A DNA stretch of 6,025 nucleotides from Pseudomonadota bacterium (GTDB taxonomy: Bacteria; Pseudomonadota; Gammaproteobacteria; Burkholderiales; Rhodocyclaceae). The position numbers and the translations under genes are program-made. Under the pieces are notes generated by a model, which saw only the letters and a list, made by a program, of their open reading frames with translations, ran no database searches and was not told where the DNA came from. Positions 1 to 6,024 of this stretch are shown piece by piece (position 1 is the stretch's first letter; every line of letters starts with the position of its first letter). Location: assembly GCA_021811225.1 (NCBI GenBank), contig JAJZPJ010000160.1:1-6025 (forward strand). The letters run 5' to 3'.

Positions 1-776
1 TGGCCAAGGCCGGCGTCGCGGTCACCGTGGTGGAACAGGCACCCCAGGTATTGCCCGGCTACTTCGACCGAACCGCCGCCGACATCATCGAGCGCGTGTT
101 CGCTGAGCACGGCGTGCGCCTGCTGCTGGGCAGCGGCGTCACCCAAGTCTCGCCGCGGCAGTCCGGCAAAGCAGGCGCGCGGCTGACGCTGGCCGACGGC
201 AGCGAGCAAGACGCTGACCTGCTGCTGGTGGCCACCGGCGTGGCGCCGGTGCTCGACTACCTCGCAGGCTCGGGCGCTGCCACCGGGAGCGGCATCCTGG
301 TCGACGAGCATATGCGCACCTCGCTCGCCGACGTCTGGGCCGCCGGCGACGTCGCCCAGGCGAGAGGCTTCTTCGCCGCCGACGGCGAGCGCATCCTGAA
401 CGGCATCCTGCCCGACGCCGTGCTCCAGGGCCAGACCGCCGGCATGGCCATGGCCGGCGACCCCGCGCTCAAAGCCTATCCCGGCGCCGTGCCGCTCAAC
501 ACCTACGCCTTCTTCGGCCAGCAGGCGGTCTCGGTCGGCAGCCGCAGCGCCGGCGAGGTGGTGGCCGAGGAGACCGACCCCGAGGCCGCCAGCTATCTCA
601 AGATCGTCATGAAGGACAACCGGCTCGCCGGCATCTTCGGCATCAACCGGGCGCTCGACCCCGGGGTGATGTGGCAACTGATCCTGCGCCGCGTCGATCT
701 CTCGTCGTTGCGCGAGCAGTTCATCGCCCAGCCGCAGCGGACCGGGCGGCTGCTGATGTCGAAGACCTGGAGATAG
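1..776 (+). CDS. padH: FAD/NAD(P)-dependent oxidoreductase, PadH-like epsilon subunit (5' end outside window)
   Basis: This is the C-terminal part of a pyridine-nucleotide-disulfide-type flavoprotein. The reading frame is open from base 3 and gives 257 visible residues; the gene clearly starts upstream, because the first residues (AKAGVAVTVVEQ) are the middle of an NAD-binding Rossmann fold that follows the GxGxxG loop. The GTG at base 27 is internal. Visible landmarks are the LLVATGVAP strand (about bases 219-251), the second FAD-binding motif VWAAGDVA (about 333-356, Asp at 348-350) and a C-terminal dimerisation/reductase domain. Full-length relatives are about 400-420 residues, so roughly 60% is present. 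In the phenylglyoxylate dehydrogenase of Azoarcus evansii, PadH passes electrons from the Fe-S subunits to NAD+; the same role is inferred here from the PadI-like gene 117 bases downstream. The alternative is a generic ferredoxin/rubredoxin- or nitrite-reductase-type NADH reductase. The fold is certain; the exact name is not. Confidence 0.72.
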   Translation, partial: AKAGVAVTVVEQAPQVLPGYFDRTAADIIERVFAEHGVRLLLGSGVTQVSPRQSGKAGARLTLADGSEQDADLLLVATGVAPVLDYLAGSGAATGSGILVDEHMRTSLADVWAAGDVAQARGFFAADGERILNGILPDAVLQGQTAGMAMAGDPALKAYPGAVPLNTYAFFGQQAVSVGSRSAGEVVAEETDPEAASYLKIVMKDNRLAGIFGINRALDPGVMWQLILRRVDLSSLREQFIAQPQRTGRLLMSKTWR

Positions 777-788
777 CATGAGAACCTT

Positions 789-818
789 CCCCCCAACCCC
801 CTCCCCCAGGGCGGGGGT
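789..818. repeat. C-run/G-run palindrome, probably a dispersed intergenic repeat
   Basis: Three C runs (789-794, 797-801, 803-807) are followed by a G run (813-817). ACCCCC at 796-801 can pair with GGGGGT at 813-818, or CCCCC at 803-807 with GGGGG at 813-817. On the minus strand it reads as three long G runs, typical of short repeats scattered between genes in many GC-rich proteobacteria, whose chance translations give Pro/Gly-rich false ORFs. There is no T-tract after the stem, so it is not a standard intrinsic terminator, though it could slow polymerase or protect the transcript end of the upstream gene. The palindrome is seen; its being dispersed in the genome is inferred. Confidence 0.5.
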
Positions 819-826
819 GACGAGTG

Positions 827-855
827 TTCAGCCGCAGTCGCGGCTTCCCTATGAT
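827..855 (+). promoter_or_regulatory. Weak sigma70-like promoter candidate before the ferredoxin/TPP gene
   Basis: TATGAT at 850-855 matches the TATAAT -10 consensus at five of six bases and stands out in otherwise GC-rich sequence, 39 bases before the ATG at 894. The hexamer at the right distance upstream (827-832, TTCAGC, 17-base spacer) matches TTGACA poorly. It could be an internal promoter, perhaps activator-dependent, but read-through from the upstream gene is equally plausible. Confidence 0.2.
830..845. other. Small perfect hairpin
   Basis: AGCCGC (830-835) pairs perfectly with GCGGCT (840-845) around an AGTC loop. No T-tract follows. It sits just downstream of the C-rich palindrome and overlaps the possible -35 of the candidate promoter. 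It could be part of the same repeat unit, an operator or an mRNA structure. In GC-rich DNA a 6-bp stem can arise by chance. Confidence 0.3.
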
Positions 856-884
856 AGTAGGCTGCCACCTTGGGGCGGCCCTTC

Positions 885-889
885 GGAGG
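885..889 (+). promoter_or_regulatory. Ribosome binding site fixing the ATG at 894
   Basis: GGAGG lies four bases before ATG 894. This decides the start against the in-frame TTG at 870, which would add eight residues translated through this site. Confidence 0.75.
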
Positions 890-893
890 CAGC

Positions 894-2258
894 ATGAGCG
901 CCTATGACACCATCGCCTTCCGGCCCGAGCTGTGCGACGGCTGCAACGCCTGCATGGTCGCCTGCGCCGGGACCCGGGCCGGCAGCGACGAGCTCCTGGA
1001 CGCGCGCCTGCAGATCGTGCCCGACGGCGAGGACGGTTTCGGGCTGGCGCTGTGCCGCCAGTGCGGCGACCCGAACTGCGTCGCCAATTGCCCCGCCGGG
1101 GCGCTGACCAAGGACCAGGACAGCGGCGTCATCGGCTGGGACGGTTCGAAGTGCGTGAACTGCCTGCTGTGCACCGTCGGCTGCGCCTACGCCGGCATCG
1201 CCCACAACGCCCGCGCCGGCCACGTGGTCAAGTGCGACCGCTGCGTCGGCGTCGAGGGCGGGCCGGCCTGCGTCGAAGTCTGCCGGACCGGGGCGCTGAA
1301 GTTCGTCACCAGCGCGCGCATCTACAACGAGGTCGGCGATCTGGAAGACCTGTTCGTGCCCGGCCTGTCCGGCTGCCAGGGCTGCAACACCGAGCTGATC
1401 ATGCGCCACACCCTGCGCCGCGTCGGCCCCGACACGGTGCTGGCGACGCCGCCGGGCTGCATCCCGGGCATGGGCGCGGTCGGCTACAACGGCCTGACCG
1501 GCACCAAGGTGCCGGTGTTCCATCCGCTGCTCACCAACACCGCCTCGATGCTCACCGGCATCAAGCGCCACTACAAGCGCCAGGGGCGCGAGGTGACGGC
1601 GATGGCCCTGGCCGGCGACGGCGGCACCTCCGACGTCGGCTTCCAGTCGCTCTCCGGCGCGGCCGAGCGGGGCGAGGAGATCCTGTTCATCTGCGTCGAC
1701 AACGAGGGCTACATGAACACCGGCATGCAGCGCTCGTCCTGCACCCCGTTCGGCGCCTGGACCTCGACCACGCCGGTGGGCGAATACGCCCAGGGCAAGA
1801 CCCGCGACGCCAAGAACATGCCGGTGCTGATGATGATGCACAACTGCGAGTACGTCGCCACCGCCTCCACCGGCTTCATGGAGGACCTCTACGACAAGCT
1901 CGACCGCGCCATCGCGGCGTCGAAGCGCGGCTTCGCCTATCTCCACATCTACTCGCCTTGCACCACCGGCTGGCGCTTTCCCTCGAAGGACAACATCGCG
2001 GTGGCCAGAGCCGCGGTGGAGACCAACTTCGTCATGCTCTGGGAATTCTCTCCGGCCGCGGGCCTCAGGCTCACCCGCCCGCTCGACCAGCCCCGGCCGA
2101 TCCGCGACTACCTCGAGGTGCTGGGCAAGTACCGCCATCTCTCGAACGATCAGGTCGCGCACATCGAGGCCACGCTCGCCGACAACGTCGCCTTCATCTC
2201 CCGGCTGGCCGGGAACGGGTCGCGGGCACCGCTACAGCAGAGCACCGTTCGGGCATAA
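894..2258 (+). CDS. padI: Polyferredoxin-TPP fusion subunit of 2-oxoacid oxidoreductase, PadI-like (phenylglyoxylate dehydrogenase beta)
   Basis: The protein has 454 residues. Residues about 5-140 form a HycB/DmsB-like ferredoxin with 16 cysteines in four groups: C14/17/20/24, C54/57/62/66, C87/90/93/97 and C114/117/126/130, enough for four [4Fe-4S] clusters. Residues about 150-400 are the TPP-binding beta domain of the pyruvate:ferredoxin oxidoreductase family. GDG is at 241-243 and DNEGYMNTG at 269-277, the pair that holds TPP and its metal ion. C161, C164, C189 and C356 match the four ligands of the catalytic proximal [4Fe-4S] cluster; the 25-residue step from C164 to C189 is as in PFOR. 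Plain PorB subunits are about 300 residues, so the ferredoxin is a true fusion, and the size fits the roughly 50 kDa PadI subunit. It needs an alpha/gamma partner, expected upstream of the window. The phenylglyoxylate substrate is inferred from size, fusion and gene order; another 2-oxoacid is possible. No signal peptide or membrane segment is visible, so it is cytoplasmic. Confidence 0.82.
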   Translation: MSAYDTIAFRPELCDGCNACMVACAGTRAGSDELLDARLQIVPDGEDGFGLALCRQCGDPNCVANCPAGALTKDQDSGVIGWDGSKCVNCLLCTVGCAYAGIAHNARAGHVVKCDRCVGVEGGPACVEVCRTGALKFVTSARIYNEVGDLEDLFVPGLSGCQGCNTELIMRHTLRRVGPDTVLATPPGCIPGMGAVGYNGLTGTKVPVFHPLLTNTASMLTGIKRHYKRQGREVTAMALAGDGGTSDVGFQSLSGAAERGEEILFICVDNEGYMNTGMQRSSCTPFGAWTSTTPVGEYAQGKTRDAKNMPVLMMMHNCEYVATASTGFMEDLYDKLDRAIAASKRGFAYLHIYSPCTTGWRFPSKDNIAVARAAVETNFVMLWEFSPAAGLRLTRPLDQPRPIRDYLEVLGKYRHLSNDQVAHIEATLADNVAFISRLAGNGSRAPLQQSTVRA

Positions 2259-2341
2259 TTGCAGGCCGCCGAAAACCCCGACGCGGTTGCCTGCGGGGCG
2301 GCGGTCGCCCACCGAAAACCACGCAGCGCAAGGGGTTAGTC
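2259..2341. other. Gap before iorA with a direct repeat and possible leader hairpin
   Basis: CCGAAAACCCCG at 2269-2280 and CCGAAAACCACG at 2312-2323 are the same 12-mer with one mismatch, 43 bases apart start to start (about four helical turns). Separately, GCAGGC (2261-2266) can pair with GCCTGC (2289-2294), extended inside by AACC (2274-2277) with GGTT (2285-2288) after a seven-base bulge. No T-tract follows, so this is not a clear terminator. The repeats could be paired binding sites or chance. CATAAT at 2254-2259 resembles a -10 box but has no credible -35. Co-transcription with the upstream gene looks likely. Confidence 0.3.
2330..2335 (+). promoter_or_regulatory. Ribosome binding site of iorA
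   Basis: AAGGGG lies six bases before ATG 2342. The frame is open for a long way upstream, so this site, together with the start of family-like sequence soon after MERSF, fixes the start. Confidence 0.6.
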
Positions 2342-4489
2342 ATGGAAAGATCGTTCAAGACCGAAGTCGACAAGCTGCGTCTGGGTTCGGGCCAGACCTT
2401 CACCGGCGAGGGCATCCTGGCGGTGACCAAGGCGCTGCTGCAGTCCGGCGTCGCCTACGTCGGCGGCTACCAGGGCGCGCCCGTGTCGCACCTGATGGAC
2501 GTGCTCGCCGATGCGCAGGACGTGCTGGGCGAGCTGGGGGTGCACTTCGAGGCCTGCGCCAACGAGGCCGGCGCCGCGGCGATGCTCGGCGCCTCGATCA
2601 ATTATCCGCTCCGGGGCGCGGTCACCTGGAAGTCGGTGGTCGGCACCAACGTCGCCTCCGACGCCCTGTCCAATCTGTCCTCGGCCGGGGTCAAGGGCGG
2701 GGCGCTGATCATCATCGGCGAGGACTACGGCGAGGGCGCCTCGATCATCCAGGAGCGCAGCCATTCCTTCGCCATGAAGTCGCAGATGTGGCTGCTCGAC
2801 CCGCGGCCCAACCTGCCCTCGATCGTGCGCATGGTCGAGCGGGGCTTCGAGCTGTCGGAGGCGAGCAACACCCCGGTGATGCTGGAGCTGCGCATCCGCG
2901 CCTGCCACGTGCATGGCAGCTTCGAGTGCCGCGACAACGTCAAAGCGAAGTTCTCCGGACTGAACAAGATCGCCAAGCCCGTCTTCGACGTCGAGCGCAT
3001 CCCGCTGCCGCCGGCCAACTACTCGCAGGAGAAGCACAAGATCGACGTGCGCATGCCGGCGGCGCTGAAATACATCCGCGAGCAGAAGCTCAACGAATTC
3101 TTCCCCGGCCGCTACTCCGAGATCGGCATCGTCCTGCAAGGCGGCCTGTACAACACCGTGATCCGGGCGCTGCAGCAACTCGGGCTGGCCGACGCCTACG
3201 GCGAGTCGGCGATTCCGCTGTACGTGCTCAACGTCACCTATCCGCTGCTGCCCGAGGAGGTGACCGAGTTCTGCCGGACCAAGCGCGCCGTGATGATCGT
3301 CGAGGAGGGCCAGCCGGCGCACCTCGAGGAGAGCATCAATTCCATCCTGCGCCGCGCCGACGTGAACGCTCCGCACGTGATCGGCAAGGACATCCTGCCC
3401 CTGGCCGGCGAATACACCGGCGAGGTGGTGCTGGGCGGCATCGGCCGCTTCCTCCAGCTGGCGCTGCCCGACGGGCTCGACACCGGGCGCATCGACGCCG
3501 TGCTGGACGGCATCGCCGCCGCCAGGAGCCGCGCCGCGGAACTGCTCGGCGCCCCGGTGCCGGCGCGCCCGCCCGGCTTCTGCGTCGGCTGTCCGGAGCG
3601 GCCGGTGTTCTCGGCGCTGAAGCTGGTGGACCGCGAACTGGGCGGCATCCACATCAGCTCCGACATCGGCTGCCACACCTTCTCGACCCTGCCGCCCTTC
3701 AATCTCGGCAACACCGTGCTCGGCTTCGGCCTGTCGCTGGCCGCCGCCGCCGGCGTCGGGCCGAACTTCGGCAGCCGCGTGGTGACGGTGATGGGCGACG
3801 GCGGCTTCTGGCACAACGGCCTGTCCTCGGGGGTGGCCAACGCGCTGTTCCGTAACGACGACGGCGTCCTGATCATCATGGAGAACGGCTACACCTCGGC
3901 GACCGGCACCCAGAACATCCCGTCCACGCCCGGTCTGACCGCCAAGGAAGGCAGCCCGATCGGCATCGAGAGCACGCTGCGCGCGTTCGGCGTCAAGTGG
4001 CTGGAGCGGGTCGACAACTACCAGGTCGGTCCGGTCGCCGAGGCGCTGCGCCGGGCGATGAGCGCCAAGGAGCGCGGCCTCAAGGTGATCATCGCCGACG
4101 GCGAGTGCATGCTCGAGCGCACCCGCCGCAGCCGGCCGATCGACGCCGCCCGGCTCAAGGCGGGCGAGCGCGTGCTGCGCACCCGCTTCGGCGTCGATGA
4201 GGACGTGTGCACCGGCGACCGCGCCTGCATCCGTCTCTCCGGCTGCCCGTCGCTGACCATCAAGGAGAACCCCGACCCGCTGCGCAGCGACCCGGTGACC
4301 ACCGTCAATAGCGGCTGCGTCGGCTGCGGCCTGTGCGGCGAGGCGGCGCAGGCGGCGGCGCTGTGCCCCTCCTTCTACAAGACCGAGGTGATCCAGAACC
4401 CGGGCTGGTGGGACCGGCTCGCCCACGGCCTGCGCCGGCGGGTGATCTCGACGCTGGCCGGGCGCGCCGCAGAGGAGGCGCGCTCATGA
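2342..4489 (+). CDS. iorA: Indolepyruvate (arylpyruvate):ferredoxin oxidoreductase alpha subunit
   Basis: The protein has 715 residues and is predicted to oxidise an aryl-2-oxoacid plus CoA to aryl-acetyl-CoA, CO2 and reduced ferredoxin. Residues about 15-230 form the PFOR domain-I fold, with GYQGAP at 42-47 and E75 in NEAG, the probable glutamate that activates TPP. Residues about 258-340 are the transketolase-C-like domain, with EEGQP at 321-325. Residues about 405-600 bind TPP: C414/C417, C444 in DIGC, GDGGFWHN at 485-492, ENGYTSATG at 514-522 and C589. C414, C417, C444 and C589 are spaced like proximal-cluster ligands. The C-terminal ferredoxin (about 615-685) is irregular: C623, C629 and C635, then C659/C662/C665 and C675. 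The protein is longer than archaeal IorA (about 610-650). It overlaps iorB by four bases, so the two are translationally coupled. Phenylpyruvate, 4-hydroxyphenylpyruvate and indolepyruvate are all plausible substrates. Confidence 0.87.
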   Translation: MERSFKTEVDKLRLGSGQTFTGEGILAVTKALLQSGVAYVGGYQGAPVSHLMDVLADAQDVLGELGVHFEACANEAGAAAMLGASINYPLRGAVTWKSVVGTNVASDALSNLSSAGVKGGALIIIGEDYGEGASIIQERSHSFAMKSQMWLLDPRPNLPSIVRMVERGFELSEASNTPVMLELRIRACHVHGSFECRDNVKAKFSGLNKIAKPVFDVERIPLPPANYSQEKHKIDVRMPAALKYIREQKLNEFFPGRYSEIGIVLQGGLYNTVIRALQQLGLADAYGESAIPLYVLNVTYPLLPEEVTEFCRTKRAVMIVEEGQPAHLEESINSILRRADVNAPHVIGKDILPLAGEYTGEVVLGGIGRFLQLALPDGLDTGRIDAVLDGIAAARSRAAELLGAPVPARPPGFCVGCPERPVFSALKLVDRELGGIHISSDIGCHTFSTLPPFNLGNTVLGFGLSLAAAAGVGPNFGSRVVTVMGDGGFWHNGLSSGVANALFRNDDGVLIIMENGYTSATGTQNIPSTPGLTAKEGSPIGIESTLRAFGVKWLERVDNYQVGPVAEALRRAMSAKERGLKVIIADGECMLERTRRSRPIDAARLKAGERVLRTRFGVDEDVCTGDRACIRLSGCPSLTIKENPDPLRSDPVTTVNSGCVGCGLCGEAAQAAALCPSFYKTEVIQNPGWWDRLAHGLRRRVISTLAGRAAEEARS
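4471..4478 (+). promoter_or_regulatory. Strong ribosome binding site of iorB inside the iorA end
   Basis: AGAGGAGG lies seven bases before ATG 4486, within the last codons of iorA. With the ATGA overlap at 4486-4489 it supports this start and coupled translation, as expected for two subunits made in equal amounts. Confidence 0.75.
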
Positions 4490-6024
4490 GCGCCCTGCGT
4501 CCATTCACCATCCTGGTCGCGGCGCTGGGCGGCGAGGGCGGCGGCATGCTCGCCGACTGGCTGGTCGATGCCGCGACCGACGAGGGCTTCCCGGTGCAGA
4601 GCACCTCGATTCCCGGCGTCTCGCAGCGCACCGGCGCCACCACCTATTACCTCGAAATCTTTCCGCAGCGGGCGTCGGCCACGGCGGGCAGGCTGCCGGT
4701 GATGGCGCTGATCCCCAGCCCCGGCGGCATCGACCTGATGGCGGCCTCCGAACTGGTCGAAGCCGGGCGCGCGCTGCAGAACGCCTTCGTCACCGCCGAC
4801 CGGACCACGCTGGTGGCCTCGACCCACCGCATCTATGCCACCTCAGAAAAAATGGTGCCGGTCGATGGCCGCTACGCCTCGGAGAGGATACTCGCCGCCG
4901 CGCCGCAGCTCTCGCAGCGGGCGATCCTGTTCGACATGGCGCCGCTGGCGCAGCAGGCCGGCACGATCATCAACGCCGTGCTGTTCGGCGCCATGGCCGG
5001 TTCCGGCGTCCTGCCGCTGTCGATCGAGTCCTGCCGTGCGGCGATCAGGGGCAACGGCAAGGGAACGGAAGCCAGCCTGCGCGGCTTCGAGCTGGGCTAC
5101 GCCCGGGCCGCCGGCGAAGCAGCCCCCGCCGCGGCGCCGAGCATCGCTGCAAGGCCGCCCGCTTCCGGGCGCGTGCACAAGGAATTTCCGCCCGAGCTGC
5201 ACGAGCTGCTCGATCGCGCCGTGATCCGTCTGGCCGACTACCAGGATGCCGCCTACGCGGCGCTCTATCTCGACCGGGTGCGCAAGATCCTGGCGGTCGA
5301 TCGCGAGGCGCAGGTCGGCACCGGAGACTTCGCCGTGACCCGTGAGGCGGCCCGGCTGCTGTCGCTGTGGATGAGCTACGAGGACGTGATCCGCGTCGCC
5401 GAACTGAAGACGCGCTCGAGCCGCTTCGAGCGCGTGCGCAGCGGGGTGCAGGCCAAGGACGACCAGCCGGTGGTGATCACCGACTATCTGAAACCCGGCG
5501 TCGAGGAGATCGCCGACATCCTGCCGCCCGGACCGGCCGGCCGGCTGCGCGCCTGGGATGCGGCGCGCGTCCGTCATCGCGGCAAGAGCTTCAGTTTCGG
5601 CCTCAAGCTCAAGACCAGCACCGTCGCCGGCTTCCTCTCGCTGCGCCTGCTCTCGCTGTTCAAGCCGCGGCGCAGGAAGAGCTCGCGCTTCCTCATCGAA
5701 CAGGCGACGATCGAGCGCTGGCTGGGCGCATTGACGCGGCTGGGCATGGCTGCGCTCGACCGCGAACTGGTGCTGGAGATCGCCCGCTGCGCCCGCCTGG
5801 TGCGCGGCTACGGCGAGACCCAGCGGCGCGGCCGGCAGGCGCTGGAGAAAATCTTCGCCGAACTGCTGGAGAACGAAGCGGCCGCCAGCCGCGGCCTGGC
5901 GCCGCTCAAGCAGGCGCTGCGCGCCGCGCTCGATGCCGCGCTGGCCGATCCCGACTGCGCCGCACCCGCGCCCGCGAGGGCCAGCCTCAAGGGCAAGCCG
6001 GTGATCTGGATGAAGGCGGGCTGA
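4486..6024 (+). CDS. iorB: Indolepyruvate oxidoreductase subunit beta with long C-terminal extension (DUF6537-like)
   Basis: The protein has 512 residues. Residues about 8-195 are the gamma-type domain of 2-oxoacid:ferredoxin oxidoreductases, which pairs with IorA near the CoA site. It shows a glycine-rich LGGEGGGMLADW loop (14-25) and the family strand IPGVSQRTGATTYY (42-55). An Ala/Pro-rich linker (about 206-229) leads to an extension of about 280 residues. That part has DYLKPGVEEIADILP (333-347), GKSFSFGLKLKTSTVAGF (366-383) and a basic patch KPRRRKSSR (about 392-400), and matches my memory of the DUF6537 domain of long proteobacterial IorB proteins. Archaeal IorB is only about 200 residues and lacks it. 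The extension has no cysteine cluster motif and no clear membrane segment; its role is unknown. The stop TGA at 6022-6024 ends one base before the window edge. There is no sign of a frameshift. Confidence 0.87.
   Translation: MSALRPFTILVAALGGEGGGMLADWLVDAATDEGFPVQSTSIPGVSQRTGATTYYLEIFPQRASATAGRLPVMALIPSPGGIDLMAASELVEAGRALQNAFVTADRTTLVASTHRIYATSEKMVPVDGRYASERILAAAPQLSQRAILFDMAPLAQQAGTIINAVLFGAMAGSGVLPLSIESCRAAIRGNGKGTEASLRGFELGYARAAGEAAPAAAPSIAARPPASGRVHKEFPPELHELLDRAVIRLADYQDAAYAALYLDRVRKILAVDREAQVGTGDFAVTREAARLLSLWMSYEDVIRVAELKTRSSRFERVRSGVQAKDDQPVVITDYLKPGVEEIADILPPGPAGRLRAWDAARVRHRGKSFSFGLKLKTSTVAGFLSLRLLSLFKPRRRKSSRFLIEQATIERWLGALTRLGMAALDRELVLEIARCARLVRGYGETQRRGRQALEKIFAELLENEAAASRGLAPLKQALRAALDAALADPDCAAPAPARASLKGKPVIWMKAG

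Larger units (their letters stand above)
777..893. other. Intergenic gap with two hairpins and no supported gene
   Basis: These 117 bases separate the flavoprotein from the ferredoxin/TPP gene. They hold a C-run/G-run palindrome (796-818), a 6-bp hairpin (830-845), a weak promoter-like box (850-855) and a ribosome binding site (885-889). An open frame from ATG 778 to TGA 897 would encode 39 residues. It is rich in Pro, Ser and Arg, has no ribosome binding site of its own other than coding sequence of the preceding gene, and runs through the repeat, so I do not call it a gene. Confidence 0.6.

Noticed and set aside
796..818. Rho-independent terminator after the flavoprotein gene
   Set aside because: The stem is strong but no T-tract follows, and the downstream gene belongs functionally with the upstream one.
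870..893. Earlier TTG start for the ferredoxin/TPP protein
   Set aside because: The added codons run through the GGAGG ribosome binding site at 885-889, and ATG 894 gives the usual distance to the first ferredoxin cysteine.
778..897. 39-codon ORF whose TGA overlaps the ATG at 894, tempting as a coupled leader peptide
   Set aside because: It translates the C-rich repeat, has no Shine-Dalgarno before ATG 778 and gives Pro-rich low-complexity sequence. Conservation in relatives would be needed to revive it.
849..2162. 437-codon open frame on the minus strand opposite the ferredoxin/TPP gene
   Set aside because: It is the same kind of shadow, with low-complexity Ala/Gly/Val/Asp/His composition and no motif.
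932..2341. Very long open frame on the + strand running through the polyferredoxin/TPP gene into iorA, as if iorA had a 470-residue N-terminal extension
   Set aside because: Its translation is Arg/Ala/Gly/Pro-rich shadow sequence in the +1 frame of a clear gene. IorA family sequence and a ribosome binding site begin only at 2342.
2336..4426. 696-codon open frame on the minus strand opposite iorA
   Set aside because: It is a GC-codon-bias shadow: stop codons are rare on the opposite strand of such genes. The product is Ala/Gly/His/Arg-rich with no recognisable motif, while the + strand shows a full set of IorA motifs.
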